Of a stretch of DNA of 64,000 nt, positions 16,477-24,978 are shown piece after piece. The position numbers and the translations under genes were made by a program. The stretch's first letter is position 1, and each line of letters starts with the position of its first letter. Under the pieces are notes generated by a model. That model did not search any database, was not told the origin of the DNA, and saw nothing but the letters and a program-made list of their open reading frames with translations. The stretch spans positions 23,606-87,605 of the forward strand of contig CAYUSP010000008.1 of assembly GCA_964447405.1 (NCBI GenBank). Reading direction: 5' to 3'. This stretch comes from JALNZF01 sp964447405. GTDB lineage: Bacteria; Nitrospirota; UBA9217.

Positions 16477-17169
16477 ATGTCTCGCCGCAGGATCAGTTCC
16501 CGGGACCCTCAAGTAATCCCGCATAGTGATCTGTTTAACGGCGAACTTCCGGGCAACGTCTGGTACTTTGAAGGCTGCGCACGGGCCTCAGGTTACACCG
16601 TCATCGCAGGACTGGACGAAGCTGGCAGAGGCCCGCTTGCCGGACCAGTCGTTGCAGCTGCGGTCGTGCTTCCCGATGGTTTGCTTATTCCTGGTCTGAC
16701 GGACTCAAAACAAGTTCCGGAAAAGGAACGGGAGAGGCTCTTTGACCTCATTCGCGAACAGGCGGTTTGCCACGGAGTCGGCATTGTTGATGTTCGTACC
16801 ATTGATGCCGTGAACATCCTGCAGGCAACTATCATCGCCATGGAACGAGCGCTCGCCCTGCTCCAACCACAGCCGGATTACCTGCTTCTCGACGCGATCA
16901 CGCTGCCAAGGATTCCGCTTCCGCAGCAGCCGATTATTCAAGGCGACTGTCGCAGCCACAGCATTGCTGCGGCATCGATCCTCGCCAAGGTAACGCGAGA
17001 CCGGCTCATGCTGGAGCTTCATGAGCAATATCCCCGCTATAATTTTCGGAAGCACAAGGGTTATGGAACAAAAGAACATATGTCGCTTCTGCGGGAACAC
17101 GGACCCTGCGAGGTGCACAGGAAGACCTTCGGTCCCGTGGCCCGCATGCTTCGGGATGAAATCCGATGA
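16477..17169 (+). CDS. rnhB: Ribonuclease HII
   Basis: 230 residues. Cleaves RNA in RNA-DNA hybrids, including single ribonucleotides in DNA. Motifs: GLDEAGRGPLAGPVVAAAVV (catalytic Asp-Glu), LTDSKQVPEKERE, DAITLP (Asp), GDCRSHSIAAASILAKVTRD (Asp), RKHKGYGTKEH. GAGGTGG before ATG 16477 supports this start rather than the TTG at 16456. About 30 extra residues precede the core. Overlaps yraN by four bases. Confidence 0.97.
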   Translation: MSRRRISSRDPQVIPHSDLFNGELPGNVWYFEGCARASGYTVIAGLDEAGRGPLAGPVVAAAVVLPDGLLIPGLTDSKQVPEKERERLFDLIREQAVCHGVGIVDVRTIDAVNILQATIIAMERALALLQPQPDYLLLDAITLPRIPLPQQPIIQGDCRSHSIAAASILAKVTRDRLMLELHEQYPRYNFRKHKGYGTKEHMSLLREHGPCEVHRKTFGPVARMLRDEIR

Positions 17170-17540
17170 GCCTGTTCACCAAATTGCTCGGCCAAAAGGG
17201 TGAGGACCATGCCGTGGAGTTCCTGTGCAAACAGGGGTATCGCATTGTCGAACGGAACTACAGCACGCGGAGCGGGGAGATAGACCTTATTGCGCTGCAT
17301 GAAGGGGCCGTCGTGTTCATCGAGGTAAAGACACGGACCAGCAATGCGTTCGGCGCCCCGGAGATGGCCGTCAACCCGCGTAAACAGAGGCGGATGGTCA
17401 AAACCGCTCTCGCCTACATTAAAGAGCATAATTATCACCAGGTCCCGTGCCGGTTCGACGTGGTAGCCATCACGACCTCGGGGGGGCGCGGCATGGAACT
17501 TATCCGGAACGCATTCGAGATGGACAGGACGCATATGTGA
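17166..17540 (+). CDS. yraN: UPF0102/YraN family endonuclease-like protein
   Basis: 124 residues. LGQKGEDHAVEFLCKQGY, RIVERNYSTRSGEIDLIA and VVFIEVKTRTS carry the nuclease-like E...GEIDLI...EVK core. Function is not established; the family usually follows rnhB, as here (ATGA overlap). Confidence 0.95.
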   Translation: MSLFTKLLGQKGEDHAVEFLCKQGYRIVERNYSTRSGEIDLIALHEGAVVFIEVKTRTSNAFGAPEMAVNPRKQRRMVKTALAYIKEHNYHQVPCRFDVVAITTSGGRGMELIRNAFEMDRTHM

Positions 17541-17550
17541 AGGAGAGGTT

Positions 17551-18009
17551 ATGCTTGAATTCCTTAAAAAAGTAAGTCTGTTCGAAAATCTCTCCACGAG
17601 TGAACTGGAAAAAATTCAAAAGATCGCCAGGATTGAATCCTATCCTCAGAAGACCGTTCTGTTCAAAGAGGGCGATCCGGGGGACCGCTGCTTTGTCATC
17701 ACGAAAGGCGATGTGCGTATCAGCAAGTTCATTCCGAACATCGGCGAAGAGGCACTGGCAATCCTGACGGCGGGCGACTATTTCGGCGAAATGGCGCTTA
17801 TTGACAATTTCCCCCGCTCTGCCCATGCCATAACGAACACCGATGTCGAATTGCTTGCTATTGACAAGACCGACCTTGACAAGGTCCTTATTATGGACCG
17901 CGAGCTCGGCTACAAGCTGTTCTGGGCATTCACCAAGACCCTCTCCCGGCGGCTGCGGGAGACGAACGAGAAATTGGCGAGCTTCCTTGCAATGTCAGGG
18001 GGCTTTTAG
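17551..18009 (+). CDS. Stand-alone cyclic-nucleotide-binding domain protein
   Basis: 152 residues comprising one CRP/FNR-type effector domain and no DNA-binding helix-turn-helix. FKEGDPGDRCFVITKGDVRI and GDYFGEMALIDNFPRSAHA match the phosphate-binding cassette (G-E-M-A-L...R-S-A), so cAMP or a related ligand may bind. A C-terminal helix (FTKTLSRRLRETNEKLASFL) could mediate partner binding. GGAGAGG lies six bases before the ATG. Eleven bases after yraN, so probably co-transcribed. Confidence 0.9.
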   Translation: MLEFLKKVSLFENLSTSELEKIQKIARIESYPQKTVLFKEGDPGDRCFVITKGDVRISKFIPNIGEEALAILTAGDYFGEMALIDNFPRSAHAITNTDVELLAIDKTDLDKVLIMDRELGYKLFWAFTKTLSRRLRETNEKLASFLAMSGGF

Positions 18010-18058
18010 CGGAACACCTCGTGCGGCCGGCGGATACAGGCTGCAGAGAGGTAGTACC

Positions 18059-19492
18059 ATGCAGACAGTCACAAACTCAGGAAACGGCGCGGTGGCGGAA
18101 GAGTCATACAAAATAGGAATGGTAAGCCTGGGTTGTCCCAAGAACCAGGTTGACGCGGAGCAGATGCTCGGAGCGCTTGCATCGTCGGGATTCGAGATCA
18201 CACCCGACCAGTACCAAGCAGACTTGATCGTTGTGAATACCTGCGGTTTCATCGAGTCAGCTAAAGAGGAGTCCATCGAGGCTGTTCTTGAAGCAGCGAA
18301 GATGAAGACGCAGGGGAAGTGCAGGCGGATCATCATCGCGGGATGTCTTGCGCAGCGGTACAAGGATGAACTGCTTCGCGAACTGCCCGAGGCCGATGTG
18401 GTCATCGGCACGGGCGGGATCAGCCGCATCAGCAGCATCTGCAGGGATGCGCTTTCCGGAAAGGACCGGTTCAGCGACGTCCCCCCGCCGTCCATGGTAT
18501 ACGGCCTCCCCCGTATCAGCACGACCCCGATCCACTACCGCTATCTCAAAATCGCCGAAGGCTGCAGCAACCGCTGTTCCTATTGCGCCATACCGCTCAT
18601 CCGGGGGAATTTTGCGAGCAGGCCATTTGCGTCGATCCTTGACGAGGCCCGCGGGCTCGCTGACGAAGGCGCGCGGGAGCTGGTATTGCTGGCCCAGGAC
18701 TCCACCGCGTATCGTGATGGTGCAGCTGATTTGCCCGCGCTTCTCAGGGCGCTGACCCGTGTGCCGGGCATCGAGTGGGTGCGGCTCATGTATGCTTATC
18801 CCGGACGGATCAGCGACGAGCTCATGAATGTGATGGCAGAGGAATCCGGAATATGCAAGTATCTCGATATCCCGATCCAGCATTTCGACGATCAGGTTCT
18901 TTTAGCCATGAACCGGCGCGGTACGTCCAGCGACATCCGGGCTACCGTCGACCGTCTTCGTGAACGTGTTCCCGGGATCGCGCTCCGCACTTCCGTCATC
19001 GTCGGTTTTCCGGGCGAGACCGAAGCAGCATTCAAGCGGCTGCTTGCCTATGTCAAGAGCGCCCGATTCGAGCACCTTGGTGTATTCACCTATTCTTCGG
19101 AAGAGGGGACAGCGGCATACGATCTTGAGGGAGCAGTGCCGAAGGAGGTTGCGGCGGACCGGCTCCACCGGGTGATGACCGCGCAGGCGAAAATCTCACT
19201 TGAAGCGAACCGCGCTCTCATCGGTTCGCGCCAGCGCGTGCTGGTCGACGGGATGGAGGACATGGTGCTTATGGGGCGGCTGCAGACGCAGGCTCCGGAC
19301 ATCGATGGGATGGTGTACCTGTCCGAGATCGAAGCAGCTCCCGGAGATTTCGTTGATGTGACGATCACCGGAGCCACGGAGTATGAGCTGACGGGAACAC
19401 CAGAACCAAAGCAAAAACCAAAGGGCGTCTCGCGCAAAGACGCAAAGACGCAAAGACGCAAAGAAAGTCATAAACTTTCAGGTTTATACTGA
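18059..19492 (+). CDS. rimO: Ribosomal protein S12 methylthiotransferase RimO
   Basis: 477 residues. Radical SAM enzyme that methylthiolates Asp of ribosomal protein S12. UPF0004 domain with VSLGCPKNQVDAE, NTCGF and AGCLAQRY (three Cys for the second cluster), radical SAM CSNRCSYC, TRAM domain near 410-450. ATG 18059 follows AGAGAGG. The last about 25 residues (SRKDAKTQRRKESHKL) are not RimO: they are encoded by a CGCAAAGA tandem repeat that replaced the original 3' end. Confidence 0.96.
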   Translation: MQTVTNSGNGAVAEESYKIGMVSLGCPKNQVDAEQMLGALASSGFEITPDQYQADLIVVNTCGFIESAKEESIEAVLEAAKMKTQGKCRRIIIAGCLAQRYKDELLRELPEADVVIGTGGISRISSICRDALSGKDRFSDVPPPSMVYGLPRISTTPIHYRYLKIAEGCSNRCSYCAIPLIRGNFASRPFASILDEARGLADEGARELVLLAQDSTAYRDGAADLPALLRALTRVPGIEWVRLMYAYPGRISDELMNVMAEESGICKYLDIPIQHFDDQVLLAMNRRGTSSDIRATVDRLRERVPGIALRTSVIVGFPGETEAAFKRLLAYVKSARFEHLGVFTYSSEEGTAAYDLEGAVPKEVAADRLHRVMTAQAKISLEANRALIGSRQRVLVDGMEDMVLMGRLQTQAPDIDGMVYLSEIEAAPGDFVDVTITGATEYELTGTPEPKQKPKGVSRKDAKTQRRKESHKLSGLY

Positions 19493-19532
19493 TACATTCT
19501 TTCCTTTCTTTGCGGCCTGGCGACTTTGCGCG
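19431..19532. repeat. CGCAAAGA tandem/inverted repeat element at the 3' end of rimO
   Basis: Left arm 19431-19467 holds four CGCAAAG units spaced by A; the right arm 19499-19532 is roughly its complement (CTTTCTTTGCGG...CTTTGCGCG). The stop codon of rimO lies between the arms. This palindromic unit is familiar to me as a frequent dispersed repeat in environmental bacterial genomes. Confidence 0.8.
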
Positions 19533-19594
19533 AAATATATTATTTCAACGTGTAATGTTTTTTATTCCTGAGTAATACCATCGAAAGGAAAAGC

Positions 19595-20797
19595 ATGGAT
19601 ACCAACCTTCAACCAGCAGGTGCACCTGAAAACGAAGAAAGTTTCGCAGACCTCTTTGAAAAGAGTTTCAAGAAGCCCGAGCGGCTTGAGCCCGGACAGA
19701 TGGTCGAGGCGCGGGTTGTTAAAATATCGGGAGAGTGGATCTTCCTGGACCTCGGCGGCAAGGGCGAGGGTTATCTCGATAAAAAAGAAGTGACAGACGA
19801 GGCCGGGGCAGTGAGCGTTCGGGAGGGGGACACGGTGCGGGCCTACTTTGTGTCTTCTGATAACAACGAAATGCTGTTCACCACGAAGATCGGATCAGGG
19901 CCGGGGAAGCAGGCCCAGTTCGAGGACGCGTGGCAAAACGGCATCCCGGTTGACGGCATCCTTGTGAAGGAAGTCAAGGGTGGATTCGAGGTCAAGCTCG
20001 GCGGGAGCGTCCGCGCTTTTTGCCCGTTTTCCCAGTCAGGTATACGGCGGGACGAGCAGCAGTCCGACTATATTGGCAGGTCCCTGACGTTCAGAATAGC
20101 TGAATACGGCGAGGACGGCAGGAACATCGTTCTCTCGCGCAGGCAGATCCTTGACGAGGAAAAACAGGCAAAGAAGGAAGCTTTGAAGGGAACGCTGAAA
20201 GAGGGAATGAAGGTTTCCGGGCGTGTCACCTCGATTCAGAAGTTCGGAGCATTTGTGGACATCGGTGGCCTGGAAGGCCTGATGCCAGTTTCTGAGATCG
20301 CCTGGACCAGGACCGAAAAGGTTGGCGATATTTTGTCCCTCGGCCAAACGGTTGAAGTGATCATCAAAAAGCTGGACTGGGAGAACAATAAGTTCTCCTT
20401 TAGCCTGAAAGACACGCTGCCCGACCCCTGGGAACGCGTCGCGGAAGCGTATCCTGTTGGCTCTTTTCAAAACGGGATCGTATCCCGCCTCGCGCCATTC
20501 GGCGCCTTTGTGACGCTCAAGGAGGGTGTGGACGGACTCATTCATATCTCGAAGATGGGCACGGGTAGACGGATCAATCATCCCCGCGAGGTGCTCAAGG
20601 AAGGGCAGGCCGTTGAAGTACAGATAGAAGCAGTTGATCGGGAGAGTAAAAAGCTGTCCCTTGCCCTGGCCGAGATCCGCCGCGCCGAGGAAGAAGAGGC
20701 GACCACGATCAAGGAATACAATCAAAAGATCACCGTGGAACCCCAGACCATGGGAACGCTCGGGGATATGCTGAAGAAAAAGATGGAGCAGAAATAA
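19595..20797 (+). CDS. S1 RNA-binding-domain protein, ribosomal protein S1-like
   Basis: 400 residues with four S1 (OB-fold) repeats: LEPGQMVEARVVKISGEWIF, IPVDGILVKEVKGGFEVKLG, LKEGMKVSGRVTSIQKFGAF, YPVGSFQNGIVSRLAPFGAF. Canonical S1 has six repeats (about 550 residues), so this is a short S1; four-repeat S1 proteins occur in several phyla. It may serve as the translation S1 or as a second RNA-binding paralogue. A Glu/Thr-rich linker and a basic C-terminus (LGDMLKKKMEQK) follow the last repeat. Confidence 0.88.
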   Translation: MDTNLQPAGAPENEESFADLFEKSFKKPERLEPGQMVEARVVKISGEWIFLDLGGKGEGYLDKKEVTDEAGAVSVREGDTVRAYFVSSDNNEMLFTTKIGSGPGKQAQFEDAWQNGIPVDGILVKEVKGGFEVKLGGSVRAFCPFSQSGIRRDEQQSDYIGRSLTFRIAEYGEDGRNIVLSRRQILDEEKQAKKEALKGTLKEGMKVSGRVTSIQKFGAFVDIGGLEGLMPVSEIAWTRTEKVGDILSLGQTVEVIIKKLDWENNKFSFSLKDTLPDPWERVAEAYPVGSFQNGIVSRLAPFGAFVTLKEGVDGLIHISKMGTGRRINHPREVLKEGQAVEVQIEAVDRESKKLSLALAEIRRAEEEEATTIKEYNQKITVEPQTMGTLGDMLKKKMEQK

Positions 20798-20831
20798 ACG
20801 CAGCTTCTCCCCGATAACGCCGCTATCCATT

Positions 20832-20864
20832 ACCGCTGGACTCTATATGGGTTCAGCGGTTTTT
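20832..20864 (+). terminator. Intrinsic terminator after the S1 gene
   Basis: ACCGCTGGAC, nine-base loop, GTTCAGCGGT, then TTTT. The ten-pair stem has one G-U pair. It ends the translation cluster. Confidence 0.88.
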
Positions 20865-21025
20865 CATTGCCTTCGCTGCTGCACGCTCAATTAACGTTCA
20901 TCAGTTACTAGGCATAGTGTTGTATCTAATGGTGCACTGCCCGCTCTACGAACCATCTTCATTATTCCATCGTCAATTCTTCCCTCGACAACAGGAATTT
21001 TTTATGTACATCCTGGGGATGTGCG

Positions 21026-21034
21026 TGGTATAGT
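21026..21034 (+). promoter_or_regulatory. Extended -10 promoter of the cytochrome pair
   Basis: TGGTATAGT, 80 bases before the hexaheme cytochrome ATG. No recognisable -35. The same nine bases recur at 24135-24143 ahead of a receiver-PilZ gene. Confidence 0.45.
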
Positions 21035-21114
21035 AGCCGGGGTTGGCGGGGATATTCCGCTGACCATTGATTCACGTATTCAATCAATTACAGCGCTCGC
21101 GCAAAGGAGAACAT

Positions 21115-21891
21115 ATGAAAAAGATCGTGGTACTATTAGTCCTCATCATGGCGTATACCCATGTGGCCATGGCTGATAACACGACGCCATCCGAGTATGG
21201 CAGGGTGGTTATCAAGAACCACTCCACCAAGGCGGGCATGGCACCGGTTGTTTTCGATCACTGGCTGCACCGTGCATACTATACCTGCAAAGTCTGTCAT
21301 GTAGACATAGGATTCTCGCTTAAAGCGGGTGACACAGGCATTACGGCTGCCGATAATATGAAGGGCGTCTACTGCGGGGTATGCCATAACGGGAAGATGA
21401 AATTTGGCGGCAAGGCGGTATTCCCGGCCTGCACAGCGGACAAGTCCGATTCCAAACGATGCGACCGGTGTCATTCCCAGGGCAAGGCAGTGAAGAAAGA
21501 GGTTGAGTTCGCTGCACTCACTGCATCCTTCCCAAAGGACAAGTTCGGGAACGGGGTCAACTGGGAAAAGGCTGCTGCTGACGGATTAGTCCATCCTCTT
21601 GATTATCTCGAAGGAGTGTCTACCAAGAAGCCGGCTCAGCCGATCCAGAAGGATTTTGCGATAAAGCCTAAATCCGCGGATAAGGCTGATATTATTTTCT
21701 CCCATAAAAAACATACGCTCTGGAACGGATGCGAAGTCTGCCATCCCGATATTTTCAAAGGCGGCAAGCGCGGCACAACCACTTATTCCATGGACGACAT
21801 CAGCCAGGGAAAGTTCTGCGGTATCTGCCACACGACGGTGGCATTCCCACTTGCTGACTGCGACCGGTGCCATGCAAAGCAGGTGAAGTAA
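21115..21891 (+). CDS. Hexaheme periplasmic cytochrome, duplicated c7-type triheme unit
   Basis: 258 residues. The signal peptide MKKIVVLLVLIMAYTHVAMA is preceded by AAAGGAGA at the right distance, fixing ATG 21115. Six CxxCH: CKVCH, CGVCH, CDRCH, CEVCH, CGICH, CDRCH. The two halves each repeat the order (F-D/S-H-x-x-H ... C-V-CH ... CG-CH ... CDRCH), the triheme cytochrome c7 pattern, so the gene arose by duplication. The His-rich DHWLH and SHKKH supply distal ligands. Likely shuttles electrons in the periplasm. Followed after 32 bases by a monoheme cytochrome gene. Confidence 0.93.
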   Translation: MKKIVVLLVLIMAYTHVAMADNTTPSEYGRVVIKNHSTKAGMAPVVFDHWLHRAYYTCKVCHVDIGFSLKAGDTGITAADNMKGVYCGVCHNGKMKFGGKAVFPACTADKSDSKRCDRCHSQGKAVKKEVEFAALTASFPKDKFGNGVNWEKAAADGLVHPLDYLEGVSTKKPAQPIQKDFAIKPKSADKADIIFSHKKHTLWNGCEVCHPDIFKGGKRGTTTYSMDDISQGKFCGICHTTVAFPLADCDRCHAKQVK

Positions 21892-21923
21892 ATATCTTGC
21901 CCATCCAGTGAGGAGGATCGAAT

Positions 21924-22313
21924 ATGATAACTCGTCTCTTGTCTGTTTTCGGCATGTTGTTTCTTGCTGCCGTTTGCATAATCATGGGGGGTATGGGCGC
22001 GAACTCATCCATTGCGGCGGAGCCGGCACCCGTTGTAAAGGACATTAAGAATCCGCTTGATGGCAAGGCGGAGGCGATCCAACAGGGCGGCAAGATCTTT
22101 GACGAAAAATGCTCAGAGTGTCATGGGGACGGGACCGGCATGACTGCGCCTGACCTGACCGATGATTCCTGGATTTACGGTGGCAGCGATGCGGCGGTGT
22201 TCGAAACGATTCAAGGCGGGAGAAAAGGCGGTATGCCGTCCTGGCGCTCAGAGCTCAGAAGGGATGATATCTGGATGATCATCTCCTATATCAGGAGCCT
22301 CCACAAGAAATGA
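21924..22313 (+). CDS. Monoheme class I c-type cytochrome
   Basis: 129 residues. Signal peptide/anchor to about residue 33, then GGKIFDEKCSECHGDGTGM (one CxxCH) and distal Met in GGMPSWRSELRRDDIWMIISYIRSL, the classic cytochrome c555/cbb3-subunit III layout. GAGGAGG precedes the ATG. Probably co-transcribed with the hexaheme gene and acting as its partner. Confidence 0.93.
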   Translation: MITRLLSVFGMLFLAAVCIIMGGMGANSSIAAEPAPVVKDIKNPLDGKAEAIQQGGKIFDEKCSECHGDGTGMTAPDLTDDSWIYGGSDAAVFETIQGGRKGGMPSWRSELRRDDIWMIISYIRSLHKK

Positions 22314-22476
22314 CGCGGGGCAATGTCATGCGTTGAGCTCCTGGCGAGGTGCATGATCCGGGTATCGTTCGGTGATGCCTGCTGGATAGGATAATAGCGC
22401 GGCAATATGCAGTGAGGAGGTCCGAAGGATCCCATGAGGGCGTCATGGCCTGCAGGTCCGAGAGGTTTAGATTACC

Positions 22477-23238
22477 ATGGCAGAATGCACGTCACCGGTG
22501 AAAACCGGCATGTCTACGAACGTCAGCAAGTACATCCTTGTTGTTGGAAGTGATACCAGCAACCGTGTTTTCACGTCACTGCTCCTGCAAAAACTGGAAT
22601 ACCACATCTGCGCTGCCTCCAATGCGGAGGAAGCGCTGGAGATGGTGAATGCCATCCTGCCCACGCTCATTATTACCGATTTAAAGCTTTCTGGCATGAA
22701 TGCCCCCCAGCTCATGTCGGCTCTGAAGCAAAAGCCCCGGACAGCATCGATTCCGGTCATCATCAAGACTAGCCAGTTGACACCTCAGCTTGCGGAAAAA
22801 TGCCGCGAGGCGGGTGCTGTAGATTGTATCAGGGAACCAGTTGATCCTGCGGAATTGTACCGCGTTGTCCAGGCTGCCATCGAGCCGACGCCCCGCGAAC
22901 ATATCCGCATTCCGACGCGGCTGTCTGTTTCTGTCAACGACACGCCGCTGGACCTGGATGCGGGCGAGGGAGCGACGGTCCTTTCCTCCCGGGGCATGTA
23001 TATCCGAACGCAAAATCCTCTGCCAGTGAAAACGAAGTTCCCGGTGCGTATCACGCTCAACGGCAATAATATCACCGCGGAGGCCAAGGTCGTTTACAGT
23101 CATCACTTTGGCGAGGGGCCGTTCGGTGTGCCGGGCATGGGGCTTTATTTTACCGAGATCACGCAGGAAGCCCAGGACGCGCTGCAGCAGTATGTCAACG
23201 AGGAAGTCACGAAGGGGCTTGCTCCCGGTGGTGCATGA
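22477..23238 (+). CDS. Receiver-PilZ protein, first of a triplet
   Basis: 253 residues: receiver-like domain (about 15-135) and PilZ-like domain (about 145-250). The phosphorylation Asp is present (IITDLKLSG), but the conserved Lys-Pro is REP and the acidic pocket is reduced (VVGSD), so phosphorylation is doubtful. PilZ has the RxxxR motif (REHIR) but VLSSRG instead of D/N-x-S-x-x-G. The closely related next two genes suggest local duplication. Likely a signalling adaptor. No DNA-binding domain. Confidence 0.87.
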   Translation: MAECTSPVKTGMSTNVSKYILVVGSDTSNRVFTSLLLQKLEYHICAASNAEEALEMVNAILPTLIITDLKLSGMNAPQLMSALKQKPRTASIPVIIKTSQLTPQLAEKCREAGAVDCIREPVDPAELYRVVQAAIEPTPREHIRIPTRLSVSVNDTPLDLDAGEGATVLSSRGMYIRTQNPLPVKTKFPVRITLNGNNITAEAKVVYSHHFGEGPFGVPGMGLYFTEITQEAQDALQQYVNEEVTKGLAPGGA

Positions 23239-23304
23239 TTGGAAAATTCCGGCCTATGCTAAATTTTCTTTGCTGCGGGTTGATGAATGGGGGTATGTGC
23301 AAGC

Positions 23305-24057
23305 ATGAAAGAGCGCGAAAAACAGATCATACTTGTAGTGGATGGTGATGGTACGCGGCAGTTCTTTACCACTATCTTTCTCCAACGGTTTAATTACCAC
23401 GTGTTCCCGGTGAAGACAGCGGAGGCGGCGCTGATGATCACTGAACTGACTGTTCCGCTGCTGGTCATCACCGACATAACGCTGCCGCAGATGAACGGGG
23501 TCGACCTCCTTAAGACCCTGAAACGGAACCCGCGCACCAGGGATGTCCCGCTGCTGATCTATACCGGTCTGAAATCTCCGGCTTATCGCGAAGAGTGCAA
23601 ACAGGCTGGATGCGCCGGATACCTTACGGAACCGGCAGATCACAACCAATTGTATGAAGCGGTCCAGAAAGCCACGGAAACAACTCCGCGCCATTATGTG
23701 CGACTCGACACGTCCCTGGACGTGATCGTTGAAACCAGTCCGATTGACGGGAGCGGTGAACGGAGGGAGAAGGTCACCGCGCTTTCTGAGCATGGAATGT
23801 TCGTGAGCAGTCAGCAGCCACTGCCCTATGGTTCAATCTCGCCTTTCACCCTCCTCCTCGACCGTGCTGCCGCAGCTTGGAAGATTAAGGTGGAGGGTAA
23901 AATTCTGTACAGCTATACGATAACCGGATCCGGAAAGCTCCCGGGTATGGGCGTGAAATTTACTGAGATCCGTGCTGATGATCGTGAGGCAATCAGGAAC
24001 TTTATCCGTGAACAATTGATGGCAGGGCTCGCTACTCCCATCAAGACCTCTCTATGA
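23305..24057 (+). CDS. Receiver-PilZ protein, second of a triplet
   Basis: 250 residues from ATG 23305 (MKEREKQIILVVDGDG); ATG 23287 would add six residues and cannot be excluded. Receiver with ITDITLPQMNG (Asp) but TEP where KP is usual. PilZ-like half with RHYVR (RxxxR) and ALSEHG in place of D/N-x-S-x-x-G. Same architecture and length as its neighbours. Either non-canonical c-di-GMP binding or a purely structural PilZ is possible. Confidence 0.86.
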   Translation: MKEREKQIILVVDGDGTRQFFTTIFLQRFNYHVFPVKTAEAALMITELTVPLLVITDITLPQMNGVDLLKTLKRNPRTRDVPLLIYTGLKSPAYREECKQAGCAGYLTEPADHNQLYEAVQKATETTPRHYVRLDTSLDVIVETSPIDGSGERREKVTALSEHGMFVSSQQPLPYGSISPFTLLLDRAAAAWKIKVEGKILYSYTITGSGKLPGMGVKFTEIRADDREAIRNFIREQLMAGLATPIKTSL

Positions 24058-24134
24058 ACAGCGGCTGGAGAGCATGCTTATCGCGCTGGTTCCCTGTCTG
24101 TTGCTTGGGGAGTGTGGCAAAAGACGGGGGCGAG

Positions 24135-24143
24135 TGGTATAGT
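24135..24143 (+). promoter_or_regulatory. Extended -10 promoter
   Basis: TGGTATAGT, 63 bases before the third receiver-PilZ start. Identical to the element at 21026. Confidence 0.4.
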
Positions 24144-24205
24144 GGAGGCATGCACTGCAGCAGCGTGTTGTGCTGCTTCGGCCGCGCACATACGGAGAGG
24201 CCGCT

Positions 24206-24973
24206 ATGAACAAGCAATCATTCGCAGCATCACGAACGAAACGGCACATCCTTGTCGTGGGCAATAAGAGCCAGGACATCCTGTCGCTTGCCACACATCT
24301 CCAGCTTTTCGGGTATGAGGCTTCCTCCGCGAGCACCACAGCAGGAGCGCTTGAATGGGTATCAAAATCCATTCCCGCGCTGATTATCACGGACGTAGTG
24401 CTGCCTGGCATGAGCGGTATAGATCTCTTCGGCCTGCTAAAACACGATGCCCGTACCGCATCCATTCCCGTTGTGTTCATGATCTTTCCAACAGATGCGG
24501 CCACGGAACAAAGGTGCCGGGGGATGGGGGCCAGTGGCTGTATTTCGAAGCCTTTCCAGCCAGAGGAGCTTTACCGGACTGTTCAAGAAGTGATCGAACC
24601 ACTGCCGCGGGCTAATATTAGGATCAATGCCCAGCTGTCATTGTCGCTCAACAAGGTTCCTCTCGAATGTCCTGAAGGCGGATGCGAGGTAGAGCTTTCC
24701 GAGCACGGCATGTACGTACCAATGGCTGATCCCTATCCGGCTCATCGCAGGATCTCGCTTCAGATAAACATCAAGGATCGGACCATATCCGCCGAAGGAT
24801 CGGTCCTGTACCGCAAGACCGGACCAACCGGGCGATACCGTGGGTCCGGGATGGGTCTCCAGTTCACGAGGATCGATCCCCTGGACAGGGAGTACCTAAG
24901 AACATACATTCGAGGAGAAGTAGCGCGGGGCATCAGTTCAGTGCTTGCCAGGGATTCAGCAAAAAGGGAGTAG
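24206..24973 (+). CDS. Receiver-PilZ protein, third of a triplet
   Basis: 255 residues. GGAGAGG lies eight bases before ATG 24206. Receiver with IITDVVLPGMSG (Asp) and SKPFQPEEL (Lys-Pro retained), although the N-terminal acidic pair is lost (VVGNKSQD). PilZ-like half with RANIR (RxxxR) and ELSEHG. Of the three it keeps the most canonical receiver. Followed five bases later by a secreted Cys-rich protein gene. Confidence 0.87.
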   Translation: MNKQSFAASRTKRHILVVGNKSQDILSLATHLQLFGYEASSASTTAGALEWVSKSIPALIITDVVLPGMSGIDLFGLLKHDARTASIPVVFMIFPTDAATEQRCRGMGASGCISKPFQPEELYRTVQEVIEPLPRANIRINAQLSLSLNKVPLECPEGGCEVELSEHGMYVPMADPYPAHRRISLQINIKDRTISAEGSVLYRKTGPTGRYRGSGMGLQFTRIDPLDREYLRTYIRGEVARGISSVLARDSAKRE

Positions 24974-24978
24974 GCGGC

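Larger units (their letters stand above)
20798..21114. other. Intergenic with terminator and promoter
   Basis: 317 bases containing the S1 terminator and a likely extended -10 (TGGTATAGT, 21026-21034) for the cytochrome pair downstream. No gene seen. Confidence 0.6.
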
